The notes under the pieces were generated by a model. That model searched no databases and was not told the origin of the DNA. It saw nothing but the letters and a program-made list of their open reading frames with translations. A program made the translations under genes and the position numbers. This document shows, piece by piece, positions 45,025 to 55,304 of a stretch of DNA of 64,000 nucleotides. Every line of letters starts with the position of its first letter. Positions within the stretch are counted from its first letter, which is position 1. This DNA is from Palsa-360 sp963719875 (GTDB taxonomy: Bacteria > Acidobacteriota > Terriglobia > Acidiferrales > UBA7541): the NCBI GenBank assembly GCA_963719875.1, contig CAVRDJ010000004.1, positions 1,674,001 through 1,738,000 of the forward strand, read 5' to 3'.

Positions 45025-47979
45025 CTAAAAAGTAAATCGAATCTGTAGCTCCAGCCGGCGGTTGTCCGCGGTTTCAAAGAACCCCTCGCCATTGGGTCCG
45101 CCTGCGATCTTGTTTGCGAAGCCAAACAGAGGCGAGGTGATATCGCCGGTGATTGGTCCGGGATTGTTGTGATTCAGCAGGTTTTGGATGGACATCGCCA
45201 CGATCAAGTTATACCGATGGACGGTTTTCGGCGACCCGATAATTCCGCCGAGCCCTCTGCCGGAGGCCTGCGCTGTGGTGGCGCCCCCTGCGCTGGCACT
45301 TGGGCGTTGTTCGGCAGCGCGGCCAATCTCCGATCCGAATCCGATAGCCTTGGCGATTCGCAAGTTCACCCGCATCTGTGCCGGACCGCGCCCGTAATTT
45401 CGCCCCAGAATATGTTCGCCCGGTGAAGGATTCGGGTCCAGCAGGCCGTATTGCGTCTGGACCAAGCCTGGCTTACTGGGATCAGTGGCAATCCCGGGAC
45501 GTGCATTGAACAGAGTGGTCCCGTAGAGGTCGCTTCCGGCGGTAATGTCAAAGGGCGCGCCGGACTGGACAACCACAAATGGGCTGATGCGTACATTCCA
45601 CTTGGTATTGACGGAACCGCCAAACGTTACTCGGTGGCGCACGTCTGTTGCCGCCGGACCATACTCACCCGAGAGGTCGTAAGGGTTTGCCGGCACGGTG
45701 TCGATGCCATCCGTACTGCTCCTCGAGCGATTCAGCACGTAGAAACCGAAGAGGGAAACCCCTTGTTTAAGCCTCGTATTGATGTTGGCAACAATCTGGT
45801 TCTGATTATAAATCCCTGAGGACTCCATGCGGAATACGGGCCCTGGATGGCCGAGCGGAAACGTGCCGCTGCCCGGCAATGGTGCGTTGAGGTCCTCCGA
45901 ACGGTACAGGTGCACCCCGTGGGAATTCGTGTAGGTGACCGCGAAAGCAGTGCTCGCCGACAATTGTCGCTCCAAAGTCAAAGCCGATTGCAGCACGTAA
46001 GGCGCGCGCAGGCTGGAACTCACTGCCTCGACGGACTGGTACCCCCCCAGAGCTGGCAGCGAGGCCGGGGAGGGAATATTCGGATCGAAGAAGAAATCCG
46101 GATTGTTGACCACCCACTGCTGCTGAACAATTCCGTTGTAGCGTTCGGCCGTGACGATGTCCGATAGAGGGAAGCGACTATAGAAAATGCCAAAGCCGGC
46201 GCGCAACACAGTCTTGGCGCGAGAGTTGCCGGCACCCCCTCCGGGAGCCCAGGAAATTGCGACGCGAGGCGCGAAATCCCGCCAGTCGTGGATATAACTC
46301 TGGGTTTCATACCTGAATCCGAGATCGACAGTTACGTTTGGACGCACCAGCCACTCGTCGCCGGCAAACACCCCTACGTCCACCTGGTGAGCCGAGAGAT
46401 TAGGGATCCCCGTGTCGATGCTGAATTGCGTAGCCCCGCCGCCCAACGCCCGAATCTGTGCCTCTGTATCGCCCATCTGGTGAAACAATTGAGTACGGCG
46501 ATACCGTTCGATGGACTTGATAGTCGTGAATACCGGCTTTCCAGATCCGTCGAGCACGGGTTGGTTGTTGGAATCCAATTCCGGGGCGAGGCCGCCTCCA
46601 AAGGTGAACGTGCCGTTGAAATTCTGCGGTGTGACGCTGTTATCCATTTGTCCGCGCAGACGAACACCGAACCGCAAGGTGTGCTTGTTTCGAACCATCG
46701 ACGTATAGTTTTGCAGCTCGAAGTAATTCTGCGTATCGAGGGATTGGCCGTTCTGCGAGCCGCCGCCCCGGAACGACCCCAGCACCTGGAGTTCCGGGCT
46801 GAGACTATTGGACGTGATCTGATTAGCAGTGCGGAAGTACTGGAAGCGCGTTTCATTGATATTTCTGCCCAAGACGGCGGTCTCGGTCATTTGCACGGTC
46901 TGATCCGTGAAGGTCACGTGATACCCGCGAGAGATCAGGTCGAAGCCGCCAATGCCGCCATCACGGACATCCGAGTGCGTAAAGTCGTAGGCAACCACCA
47001 GTGTATTATTTTGATTGAGCTGATAATCCACGCGCGGGTTGAGCCGCGTGAAGCGCTGCGGTGTTGTGAGCACGGAGTTGAAAGGCACGGCGGTGAACGT
47101 CTGCGGGTCGAGAATGACACCATTCGAGATGGAGCCATTGTCGACCATGTTCCGCTGCCATTCGATAGCGAATGAGGCGCGCTTGCCCAAGGGACCGCCG
47201 GCATTGCCCTCAATTTCGTTGAGCATGAATGGCGCCTTCTGGGAAGAATATGGATTCCTCGAATTCCAAAAGTCTTTCCCAAAGCTGTAGTCCGCTGTTC
47301 CGTGGTATTTCTCCGTGCCGGGCTTCGTGAAAATTTCGATGCGACCATAACCTAGGGTGTCATACTCGGGCGAAAACGGATTCTGGTTGATCCGAATCTC
47401 GCGAATCGACTCTTTCGCCGGAAGATTTCCCCCGCTGAATCCATTGACAAACATCGCCCCGCCACTGGGCCCGGCTGAGGGGCCGGCAAGCGCCTGCAAG
47501 TCCGCCTCGAGGTCGGCAGGATCATCGGACAGCGCTTCCAAGTCAGAGCCCTGCAACGTCACCGCACTGGCATTATTTGCCGAACTGACGCTAACGCTGG
47601 GGGCTTCTTCTTCCTTTACCGTAACCTCCTGCTGCTCCATCACCACAGCCAGCTCCAGGTTTAAAACTTGAGGCTGACCCCGGACGATCACCACGCCTGG
47701 TTTTTCTATGTCAGCGAAGCCTTTTACGCGAACGCGCAGGGTGTAAGTGCCTGCAGGCAGATCACGGAAGACGTAACGGCCCTCGGACTGGTCGGTGGTA
47801 GCCTCCCGCGCAGCTTCGCCGGGCCCGATGAGCGTGACGGGGATGTTTGGGACTACTGCGCCAGATTGGTCAGTCACCTGGCCGCGCAGGCTAACTTCAC
47901 CAGACTGGGCCAGCAGCGTGACGGAAAGAAAACACGAAATAAGCAAAGCATGAAAAGCGCGTCTCAAGATTTCATGCAC
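45025..47979 (-). CDS. Oar-like TonB-dependent outer-membrane receptor (984 aa)
   Basis: Signal peptide AFHALLISCFLSVTLLAQSG, then a carboxypeptidase-regulatory-like beta-sandwich (EVSLRGQVTDQSGAVVPNIP, AGTYTLRVRVKGFADIEKPG). A plug-like segment follows (GGNLPAKESIREIRINQNPF, YDTLGYGRIEIFTKPG), then about 750 residues of barrel strands (DEWLVRPNVTVDLGFRYETQ), ending in aromatic LELQIRFTF as expected for outer-membrane insertion. It is shorter and clearly distinct from the two paralogues at 51894 and 56964; it has the variant YGRIEIFTKPGTEKYHG in place of the STPGGVVNAITRSG-type block. It presumably takes up a large substrate with TonB energy; the ligand is unknown. A propeller gene follows on the same strand. 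Confidence 0.9.
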   Translation of the reverse strand: MHEILRRAFHALLISCFLSVTLLAQSGEVSLRGQVTDQSGAVVPNIPVTLIGPGEAAREATTDQSEGRYVFRDLPAGTYTLRVRVKGFADIEKPGVVIVRGQPQVLNLELAVVMEQQEVTVKEEEAPSVSVSSANNASAVTLQGSDLEALSDDPADLEADLQALAGPSAGPSGGAMFVNGFSGGNLPAKESIREIRINQNPFSPEYDTLGYGRIEIFTKPGTEKYHGTADYSFGKDFWNSRNPYSSQKAPFMLNEIEGNAGGPLGKRASFAIEWQRNMVDNGSISNGVILDPQTFTAVPFNSVLTTPQRFTRLNPRVDYQLNQNNTLVVAYDFTHSDVRDGGIGGFDLISRGYHVTFTDQTVQMTETAVLGRNINETRFQYFRTANQITSNSLSPELQVLGSFRGGGSQNGQSLDTQNYFELQNYTSMVRNKHTLRFGVRLRGQMDNSVTPQNFNGTFTFGGGLAPELDSNNQPVLDGSGKPVFTTIKSIERYRRTQLFHQMGDTEAQIRALGGGATQFSIDTGIPNLSAHQVDVGVFAGDEWLVRPNVTVDLGFRYETQSYIHDWRDFAPRVAISWAPGGGAGNSRAKTVLRAGFGIFYSRFPLSDIVTAERYNGIVQQQWVVNNPDFFFDPNIPSPASLPALGGYQSVEAVSSSLRAPYVLQSALTLERQLSASTAFAVTYTNSHGVHLYRSEDLNAPLPGSGTFPLGHPGPVFRMESSGIYNQNQIVANINTRLKQGVSLFGFYVLNRSRSSTDGIDTVPANPYDLSGEYGPAATDVRHRVTFGGSVNTKWNVRISPFVVVQSGAPFDITAGSDLYGTTLFNARPGIATDPSKPGLVQTQYGLLDPNPSPGEHILGRNYGRGPAQMRVNLRIAKAIGFGSEIGRAAEQRPSASAGGATTAQASGRGLGGIIGSPKTVHRYNLIVAMSIQNLLNHNNPGPITGDITSPLFGFANKIAGGPNGEGFFETADNRRLELQIRFTF

Positions 47980-48083
47980 TGATGACCTCGCTTACCTTTG
48001 GAAAGGTTGCCATCGTTTGTGTTCCATCTCCCTACCCGGACTTTGCCACAGCGTCGTTACGATTCCTTATGGGAACGTCTGCA

Positions 48084-49205
48084 CTAAGGACCGCCCTCTC
48101 CACCATTCATACCCAGGCTCCACGAACCCACCACTACCTGGTTGCTCCCTTTGGGGCGCGCGGCCAGAATTGGCTCCACGTCGGCTAGGATGTCGATAGC
48201 CGTCACTTCCGATGCCTTCGCCCCTTCCGTGCTCACTACGATCAATGGATCACCGGGTTTCAGCTCGCCGAGATCCAAGGCAGGTGCGCGCTCCAACATT
48301 TGCTGCACGTCGAGCTGCTCAGCGCCCGGCTCGCTTACGGCCTTGCCTTCAGTTGTTCCCCCGGAGTTGAGCGCAGCCAGTGAATGGGCCACTGCCGGAG
48401 GAAGGTGATGCAACTTTGAATCCGCATTCGTTCGAACCAGGACGGGCTGTCCCGATGCTAAATCCTTGACGGCTATGGAATGGTTTTGCACGTCAACCGA
48501 AACTACAGTGACCCCAAGATTTCGAAATGTGCCGGACACAATTTTTTCCGCCGCAAAGCGTCCGCCATCTTCGCTCTTCGTGCCTAGCGCTCGCATTTGA
48601 TCCCCGACCTTGATTTGTTCGAAGGTACTTGGCTTAGCGTCGCTGAATTTCACCGAATCCGGAGCGTAACGAAGCAAAACAACATTGGGCACCAGTGCGA
48701 CGGACACCGCATGTGTGGGATTTCCGGCTGTGGGTGGCGCCGCAGGAGACATAACTGTGATCTCCCTGGTCTCGGAGTTCACTGCTTGGACAGTTCCACC
48801 GATGCCGCGGCGCTGCCAATCCAAGCGCTCGGCTTCGCGGGCGCTGGCCAAATCCGATTTGGTCATCACGATTACGGAAGTGGCAAGGATGGATTTCTGG
48901 TCCTCCGAAACGCGGCCCCGCACAAGTACACGATCACCGGTGCTAATGTCGCTTATGGTGATCTTGGTGGCGGTATTCAAATTTGTCGCCCCGGGTGGAA
49001 CACGCAAATATGAAACTCCGTCGCCAAGCTCGATGAGCACATCAGGACCCGCGTCGGTGTGCAATGTCAAACTGCCTGCTTGAAGTTTTGTGACCACGCC
49101 AATGGGTCGAACGGACTGAGAGGATGAAGCTGTTCCCGAACCTTGCGCCAAAGCTGATCCCATCCAAAACACCATTAGAGGCAAAATCACGAAACCCTTC
49201 CTCAT
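48084..49205 (-). CDS. Exported DUF5666-like multi-repeat protein
   Basis: 373 residues with signal peptide MRKGFVILPLMVFWMGSALA. Repeated OB-like modules: GVVTKLQAGSLTLHTDAG with DISTGDRVLVRGRVSEDQKS, then GIGGTVQAVNSETREITVMS with FEQIKVGDQMRALGTKSEDG, then NLGVTVVSVDVQNHSIAVKD. A late block reads DLGELKPGDPLIVVSTEG. DUF5666-like arrays are common in exported acidobacterial proteins and have no known catalytic role. The ATG at 49205 with AGAGGTGA was chosen over an upstream in-frame start at 49325. It lies 104 bases upstream of the 984-residue receptor on the same strand. Confidence 0.8.
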   Translation of the reverse strand: MRKGFVILPLMVFWMGSALAQGSGTASSSQSVRPIGVVTKLQAGSLTLHTDAGPDVLIELGDGVSYLRVPPGATNLNTATKITISDISTGDRVLVRGRVSEDQKSILATSVIVMTKSDLASAREAERLDWQRRGIGGTVQAVNSETREITVMSPAAPPTAGNPTHAVSVALVPNVVLLRYAPDSVKFSDAKPSTFEQIKVGDQMRALGTKSEDGGRFAAEKIVSGTFRNLGVTVVSVDVQNHSIAVKDLASGQPVLVRTNADSKLHHLPPAVAHSLAALNSGGTTEGKAVSEPGAEQLDVQQMLERAPALDLGELKPGDPLIVVSTEGAKASEVTAIDILADVEPILAARPKGSNQVVVGSWSLGMNGGEGGP

Positions 49206-49595
49206 TGGCGTCACCTCTCCTCTGGTTTGCGCGGGTATCCCAAGATTCCAGTTTTTATCTCCATGCGCGGCCGCATCTTCGAATTGGGCGCGAATCGCAA
49301 TGGCCAATGGCGATTTCTCCTGCATTTGCTATGTATTTCCGTCAGAAGACGTCGCCAATTATGGTACTGGAACAACCTGAAGACTTCCTGAATGTCTATT
49401 GAGTTACGGGAGGATCATGATCTAGAGCGGGCTGAATCTTGGCTAGCGAGGCTGGAGACTACAGAAGTCCAGCGCTGCGCTGGACTTCTGCAATCCTTAC
49501 CCAAGACCCCGCTTCGCCCTAAACGCCTCATGAGAGACGAACTGGGCCGGTCAAAAACAAATAGGATTTCTTACCGGCATTCCGACCTGTCTAGG
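49206..49595. other. Intergenic with a strong palindrome
   Basis: 390 bases between the propeller gene that ends at 49596 and the DUF5666-like gene. It contains the palindrome at 49462-49490 and otherwise no supported gene. Confidence 0.5.
49462..49490. terminator. Near-perfect palindrome, terminator candidate
   Basis: CAGAAGTCCAGCGC (49462-49475) pairs with GCGCTGGACTTCTG (49477-49490) around a single base. It lies about 105 bases past the stop of the minus-strand propeller gene at 49596. No U-tract follows, so it may instead be a protein-binding palindrome. Confidence 0.5.
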
Positions 49596-50651
49596 TCAGC
49601 GCCCGTATACCAGCACGCGAAAGTTTCCCGGCTTCGCTCGTGGAAGCGGATGGGGCTGTTTTTCTGTGGGAGCCGCCGGCGGATCAAAATCCGATGTGCT
49701 CAGGAACAGATTGTGGGTCTTGGGATCGATTTGCATCGTCTTCGCGCCATACTCGGTCTTGACTGTCTCGACTTCACTGAGCTTGTCGGGTGAGTCTTCA
49801 TGGAAAATGTGGATCATGCCTTCGCGCGTCGAGACAAACAGCATCCCCGTGGCAGGCTCAAAGACGTTAGCGTCCACGCCAGCGGTGATGGGGAAGGATT
49901 GAATGACTTTTCCATTGTCGGCGTCCATCATCACCAGGAATTGAGGGTTGCGGCCCGCGGAGAATAACCGCCGGTTCTTGGCATCGATCGCCATCGCCAC
50001 CGCCTGTCCCTCCGGCGCAACCGGCCATCGCGCCTTGATCTCCAGAGTTTTGGTATCAATGGCTACCACGTCGTTCTTCTCTTCGTTGTTGTCGTACAGC
50101 ATCCCTTTTCCATCGACGGCGGGGAACTCGACTGCGCCGACCAGGTCAATGTTCTTCACCACAGCTCCCTTCACCGGGTCGATCACCGTTGAGTTATGGC
50201 TGTCGCCGTTGAAGGTAAAGATGTACTTCGACGCCGGATCGTAGATGATGGAGTCGGTGTCGGGCTGATTCGTCTTGACCTCGCCGGTCACCTTCAAGGT
50301 CTTGAGATCAAAAATGACCACCTTCTGGCCCTCACCATCCGTGATATATCCCTTGCCAAGCGCCTTGACTACGACGACTCCGTGGCAGCGTTGCAAGCCG
50401 CCAATCGTGCCCACCACGGTGTAGTCATCGGCGTTGAGCACAACGACTTCCGTGCCGTGCGAGACGTAAACGCGGCGCGCGGCGGAATCAACCGTGATGT
50501 AGTCAAAATACTCGGTGCCGCCCGGCGCCGCGGCCAAGGGAACTTTTTTGAGCAGGTGGTAACTGACTGCCGGCGGACTCGCCAACGTGTAAGTGCCGAA
50601 CAGCAAAAATGACAAACCAACTACAAGGCGTCCAAGGCTAGAAAACTTCAT
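49596..50651 (-). CDS. Exported YVTN beta-propeller protein
   Basis: 351 residues. Signal peptide LGRLVVGLSFLLFGTYTLAS. Blades: YFDYITVDSAARRVYVSHGT, VVLNADDYTVVGTI, KVVIFDLKTLKVTGEVKTNQ, AMAIDAKNRRLFSAGRNPQF, NVFEPATGMLFVSTREGMIH. The last third, EYGAKTMQIDPKTHNLFLST, differs from the paralogues' RYYxAVP block. Start at 50651 preceded by AAAGGAGGA. It follows the 50750-51781 propeller by 98 bases and is probably the last gene of the receptor operon that starts upstream. Confidence 0.88.
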   Translation of the reverse strand: MKFSSLGRLVVGLSFLLFGTYTLASPPAVSYHLLKKVPLAAAPGGTEYFDYITVDSAARRVYVSHGTEVVVLNADDYTVVGTIGGLQRCHGVVVVKALGKGYITDGEGQKVVIFDLKTLKVTGEVKTNQPDTDSIIYDPASKYIFTFNGDSHNSTVIDPVKGAVVKNIDLVGAVEFPAVDGKGMLYDNNEEKNDVVAIDTKTLEIKARWPVAPEGQAVAMAIDAKNRRLFSAGRNPQFLVMMDADNGKVIQSFPITAGVDANVFEPATGMLFVSTREGMIHIFHEDSPDKLSEVETVKTEYGAKTMQIDPKTHNLFLSTSDFDPPAAPTEKQPHPLPRAKPGNFRVLVYGR

Positions 50652-50749
50652 GGAACTTCCTCCTTTGATTGTATTCATCGTGTCGTGAAACAGGCAATGG
50701 CAACAGAACTTGTCGCAGGCTCCCGGTCCGGGTAGCTCGGATATTTCGG

Positions 50750-51781
50750 TTAAGGAACCACGTCAAACACCAGGATTTGCGCTTCCTGGCCGGCCTTCGT
50801 CGTCGCAGCACTGACAAAGTATTTATTGAGCTCGGGAACGAGACGCGCATTTCTGGCGCCCGGGACGGTAGGAATGTTCGCAATCACCTCGTAATGGTCC
50901 GCGTCCTTTTGCTGGATCACTGTAATGGCACCAGGTGCTCCGCCCAAATTTCCGCCCGGGACATAGAGGCGGTGAAGTACAGGATCATAAGCCAGATCGT
51001 CAACGGAGTCGGCCGTCGGAAGGCTGGTGACTTCCTTCCCCGTGTCCGTATTCACAACCACCATCCTGGAAGGCTTGCGCGTGGCCACAAATAAACGGTG
51101 CGTGGATTCGTCGTACTGCATCGGCACGTTTTCCAGGCCCGCGGTGATGGGCCACGTCGTAATCAAGGCGCGGGTCTTGCGATCGAGCACTCCAATTACA
51201 TTGGCAGTGGTCATGTTGACGAAAAGACGCTGACTGGATTTTTCAAGCGCCATGGACTCGAGCCGGTTGGTATCCAGCTTGATGTCCTCCAACTTCTTAC
51301 CACTCACCGCATCCACGACGCTGATGAGGCAGTACGGTGTTTTGGCTTCGCGGCCGCCGTTTACGATGTAGAAATATTTCGTGGCAGCATCGTATACGAT
51401 TGGGTCTGCGTCGATGCTCAACGGGGTTTGGCCCATCAATTCGAGTGTCTTGTAATTGTAAATCTTCAGCTCCGAGGCTTCTCCATCCGTGACAAAGATT
51501 TTATTCATTTCCGGAAAAGGCAGGACGTTGTGCGGTCCCTTGAGGCCGGTAATGGTCTGGATTTTCTTGTTTGTATGCAAGTCAAGAACTTCGATGGCCC
51601 CCTCTCCATCGGAAGCAACAAAGAGTCGGTTGCCTTTCACATCCGCACCCATGTGGTCCCAATGACGCGGGACACCCTCAAATGAAACAGTTTCGACAAG
51701 CTTGAGTGGCGCCTTCTCCTGAGCTTGAGACTTCGCTCCCCAAGCCAGCACCAGCGCCAGAACGACTAGAAGTTTCTTCAT
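50750..51781 (-). CDS. Exported YVTN beta-propeller protein
   Basis: 343 residues. Signal peptide MKKLLVVLALVLAWGAKSQA. Typical blades are RHWDHMGADVKGNRLFVASD, AIEVLDLHTNKKIQTI, ADPIVYDAATKYFYIVNGG, CLISVVDAVSGKKLEDIKLD and LESMALEKSSQRLFVNMTTA. The last blade carries KDADHYEVIANIPTVPGARN and LVPELNKYFVSA. Close relative of the protein at 62213-63235 (VNGGRxAK, YCLIS, KKLxDIK, LEKS). AGAGGAG precedes the ATG at 51781; an extension to 51829 is unsupported. It lies 112 bases downstream of the 1136-residue receptor. Confidence 0.9.
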   Translation of the reverse strand: MKKLLVVLALVLAWGAKSQAQEKAPLKLVETVSFEGVPRHWDHMGADVKGNRLFVASDGEGAIEVLDLHTNKKIQTITGLKGPHNVLPFPEMNKIFVTDGEASELKIYNYKTLELMGQTPLSIDADPIVYDAATKYFYIVNGGREAKTPYCLISVVDAVSGKKLEDIKLDTNRLESMALEKSSQRLFVNMTTANVIGVLDRKTRALITTWPITAGLENVPMQYDESTHRLFVATRKPSRMVVVNTDTGKEVTSLPTADSVDDLAYDPVLHRLYVPGGNLGGAPGAITVIQQKDADHYEVIANIPTVPGARNARLVPELNKYFVSAATTKAGQEAQILVFDVVP

Positions 51782-51893
51782 GTTCTCCTCTTTCTGTATC
51801 GTAAGTTTCCGGCGGGTGGATGAATCCACAAAAGCCTCCGGGTGTCAATGAATGCTCGCATCGATTCCAAACTGCGAGTGCGGGTTCCCTAAA

Positions 51894-54800
51894 TCACCAA
51901 CTAACCTTGAGCGCGAACTGAATTTGCCTCGAATCGGTTGTCGTCGCCGTCAGCACTCCAGCAGTCCCTGTGGGGTTGCCCTGTGAATCAAAGACATCCA
52001 ACTTTCCTACCGTCGGCGGGGCAAAGTTGGCGTGATTCAAGATGTTGAAAATTTCCACCCGGAACTGTGTGTTGAAGGTCTCCGAGATTTTCCTGAAAGA
52101 GTTGTTCTTGAACAACGAAAAATCGAGGTTCGTAAGGCCCGGCCCATACACGACGTTGCGGCCGGCGGTTCCCGCGAGGTTGAAGCACCTCAGATAATTC
52201 GGCTTCGTGGGATCCGAACTTTGGCCGAAAGCCGGATCGCAGCCAAAAGGTGGCGCCGCATTAAAGAAGGCCACGCTCGGGGCCGTTGGGATCGCAAAAC
52301 ACTGTGTTTTGAGGTAATTTTGAGTGTTCCTCGGGTTGATGAGCGACGAGCAGCCGGGCGCCCCACTATAGTTCGGGAAGGCCCATGGGTCCGAGCTATT
52401 CAGGCCCAAGGGGTCGCCGTCGCTACCGAAAGTTGGAGTGAAGGGGTAGCCGTCGTTGGCCTTGAAGATAGCTCCAAGCTCCCATCCATTCGCTACGAAT
52501 GCCACAGGGCCGGAGGCGGACTTGATCGTTGGGACTTGCCAGTTGGCATTGATTACCAGGACCCGAGGGATATTGTAGTCGGACACGGCACGGCTCGTTC
52601 TCAAATCGTCCCAGTGAATGCTTGAAAACGCGTTCGCTAACGTATCGCCGTTCGTTGCCCCGGAGTTGTTGTCAATGCTCTTGCCCCAGGTAAACGATCC
52701 CTGGACTTGCAAGCCATGGCTCATTTTTTTCACGACTCCCACTTCGAGCGCGCTATAGAAAGAGTCCCCCGCCCAAAACAAGGACCGGATGGCTCCGGAG
52801 ATAGAAGTATTGATTTGAGCGCCGCTGGCGACCGGGTTGGGCCACAGATAGCCCGCCGGGGTCAGCGCAATGGGGAAGACGATATTGGCGTCGTCAACGC
52901 GAAGCGCCTGATGCACACCATGCGAGCCTGCAAAGCCAACGACCATGGTCAAATTCGGAGCAAGCTCGCGCTGGAGATTCAGATTCCATTGCATCACGTA
53001 ATTACGAGGAGGATTCTTTTCGACGTGCTCATATTCCAAAGAGTGGGGGCCGAGGTCCTTAATAGGATCTACTATTCCGCCAGGGAACTTGCCGGCCAAA
53101 AATGCCGCATCTTTCGTTGCGCCGATTTCGGTGAACGGGGCTCCCCGGCCGACCATCGTTATAGTCGTATAAAGCATGGGGAGAACATCAAACATCCCGA
53201 ACCCGCCGCGCAGCGCGGTCTTCCCGTTTTTGAACGGGTCCCAGGAAAAACCCACCCGCGGTTCGAAATTTCGCAATGTCGGGTTCTGGAAGTAAGGACC
53301 GGTCGCGCCGCAGGAATCCCCCGCCGGGCCCGTGAACGGCTTCGCGCATGTGGGTTGTGCATCGGTGACAAAATACAGGTTCGTGAGATTTCCGTGAGCC
53401 TCTGTCGGTACGGTCGACATCTCATACCGGAGACCTAAATTCAGCGTCAGGTTTGGGCGCACCCGCCAATCATCCTGAACATAGGCGCCGACGATCGACT
53501 GACGCATACCGCGCTGGCCGGGCAATCCTGGAAAACCTCCCGTAAAACGAGAGGGTTGGTTAGTAAGAAATTCAGGGATCGTTCCAAAAGTAAAAATACC
53601 GTGGTAGTCGGCGGTGAGGTCGACTTCGTTGAGCTGATCCCGTTCGAAGCCGAAGCCGAATTTCAAAGAATGGAGACCCCTGGTTAAAGAAGCGTCATCA
53701 TAGACCTGATACGAGTTCCAATTTCGGTAGCTCGTAGGACTCGCACCGTTCCCAATTTGCGTGAGCCCCGTAACGAACGCCTGGGGTGCAGTTCGCCCGG
53801 ATACCCAACCCAGAGAGGTGTCCGCTGCAAGAGGATTGATGGCTGTGCCCGGCAGACCGCCCACCCGAGCCCGGTTGAATCCAACCCGGACAGAGTTGAC
53901 GAAACCAGGGCCAAAAATATGACTCTCTTCCAGGGCAACAAATTGCCGTTTCGCCAAGTTGTGGTTCAGAACCTCATCCAGTAAATCGGGCGTGTTCTCA
54001 AGAGATTTGTCAAAGTCATAGGTTCCGAAGAGGTTGTCCTTCTCCGAAAATTTCTGGTCCACGCGAATGGTGAAATAATTTTCACCGACAACATCCTGCC
54101 CGGCAAACGGGGCGAGCGCCACATTCCCATCCCCAAAGGGTTGCCCCGTCGGGACAGGTTCGATTCCAAGATATTTTGCCACCGAGGGATCAACCGTCAC
54201 TTGACACTGGAATTGGACGGTGGTCGGAATGCAATAAGATGGTGCCGGGTTGTTGACTGGGTCCGGGAAGTTCAGGAGCCCGTTGCGCGCATTCGGTGAG
54301 AGCACAATGGGGCTGAAAGTAGTTCCTAAGGACTGTCGGATGCCCTCATAGTCCCCGAAGATGAAGGTGCGATCCTTCCGGATGGGAGCGCCCGCTGAAA
54401 CGCCGAATTGATTGCGCCTGAAAGGCGGCTTTGGAGTACCAGTGGCATTGTCAAAGAAATTGTCGGCATCCAGGGCGCTGTTGCGCAGAAACTCATAAGC
54501 GGAGCCGTGAAACTGGTTCGTTCCCGAACGCGTGATGGCGTTCACCACGCCCCCGGAGGTCTTGCCGTACTCCGCCGAATAGTTACTGGTCAGGACGCTA
54601 AATTCCTGGATGGCATCCACTCCCAGGTTTCCGCCCAGCAAACTCCCCGGACCGCCATTCGCGTAGTCGTTGATACTGATGCCGTCCAAGCGGTAGTTAT
54701 TCTGCTGAGGGCGCGCGCCGGAGATGACCGACTGGGCTCCAATGCCACGATTATCATCGGCGTTGCGAGCGTGCATCTCCGCGCTATACACGCCAGGCTG

Positions 54801-55304
54801 GAGATTGGCAAGATCGGTCCAGGAGCGGCCATTCAACGGCAACTCGCGCACTGTCGTGGCGTTCACCGTGGCGCTCAACTCGGACGAGGTCAGCTCCACT
54901 GTGGGCGCTTCGGTCGTGACCTCCACCGTTTGACTCATCAGCCCAACCTGCATCGTGAAGTCAAGGACCTGCTCAGCCCCTACCGTCAACGTGATGCCTT
55001 TCTCCAATTGAGTCTTGAATCCTGTCGCCGCAACTTTGACCTCATACGATCCAGGCAAAAGGTTCGGAGCTATATAAAGGCCCGCCGCGTTGGAGGAGAC
55101 CGTACGGGTCACTCCCGTGGCTAGGTCGGTGATGGCGACTTGAGAGTTGGGAATGAACCCGCCGGAAGCATCCTTCACAGTGCCGGTCAGCGTTGCTCCC
55201 GCAACCTGCGCATACGCCTGACCGGTCCCCAATAGACTGACGGTCACAATCACGAATATCCAAACAGCGGCAGCACACTTCTCCGCATACGGTTTGCGTT
55301 GCAT
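51894..55304 (-). CDS. Oar-like TonB-dependent receptor (1136 aa)
   Basis: Signal peptide ends near TGQAYAQ. An N-terminal carboxypeptidase-regulatory-like domain (GATLTGTVKDASGGFIPNSQ, GSYEVKVAATGFKTQLEKGI) is followed by the plug region with VRELPLNGRSWTDLANLQPG, the block around RPQQNNYRLDGISINDYANG, then SAEYGKTSGGVVNAITRSGT. A C-terminal barrel of about 800 residues contains VQDDWRVRPNLTLNLGLRYE and FRVEIFNILNHANFAPPTVG, ending in QIQFALKVSW, an aromatic end for Bam recognition. Ribosome site AGGAGGG. Strikingly similar to the 1142-residue receptor at 56964, from which it is separated only by an amidohydrolase gene. Substrate unknown. Confidence 0.92.
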   Translation of the reverse strand: MQRKPYAEKCAAAVWIFVIVTVSLLGTGQAYAQVAGATLTGTVKDASGGFIPNSQVAITDLATGVTRTVSSNAAGLYIAPNLLPGSYEVKVAATGFKTQLEKGITLTVGAEQVLDFTMQVGLMSQTVEVTTEAPTVELTSSELSATVNATTVRELPLNGRSWTDLANLQPGVYSAEMHARNADDNRGIGAQSVISGARPQQNNYRLDGISINDYANGGPGSLLGGNLGVDAIQEFSVLTSNYSAEYGKTSGGVVNAITRSGTNQFHGSAYEFLRNSALDADNFFDNATGTPKPPFRRNQFGVSAGAPIRKDRTFIFGDYEGIRQSLGTTFSPIVLSPNARNGLLNFPDPVNNPAPSYCIPTTVQFQCQVTVDPSVAKYLGIEPVPTGQPFGDGNVALAPFAGQDVVGENYFTIRVDQKFSEKDNLFGTYDFDKSLENTPDLLDEVLNHNLAKRQFVALEESHIFGPGFVNSVRVGFNRARVGGLPGTAINPLAADTSLGWVSGRTAPQAFVTGLTQIGNGASPTSYRNWNSYQVYDDASLTRGLHSLKFGFGFERDQLNEVDLTADYHGIFTFGTIPEFLTNQPSRFTGGFPGLPGQRGMRQSIVGAYVQDDWRVRPNLTLNLGLRYEMSTVPTEAHGNLTNLYFVTDAQPTCAKPFTGPAGDSCGATGPYFQNPTLRNFEPRVGFSWDPFKNGKTALRGGFGMFDVLPMLYTTITMVGRGAPFTEIGATKDAAFLAGKFPGGIVDPIKDLGPHSLEYEHVEKNPPRNYVMQWNLNLQRELAPNLTMVVGFAGSHGVHQALRVDDANIVFPIALTPAGYLWPNPVASGAQINTSISGAIRSLFWAGDSFYSALEVGVVKKMSHGLQVQGSFTWGKSIDNNSGATNGDTLANAFSSIHWDDLRTSRAVSDYNIPRVLVINANWQVPTIKSASGPVAFVANGWELGAIFKANDGYPFTPTFGSDGDPLGLNSSDPWAFPNYSGAPGCSSLINPRNTQNYLKTQCFAIPTAPSVAFFNAAPPFGCDPAFGQSSDPTKPNYLRCFNLAGTAGRNVVYGPGLTNLDFSLFKNNSFRKISETFNTQFRVEIFNILNHANFAPPTVGKLDVFDSQGNPTGTAGVLTATTTDSRQIQFALKVSW

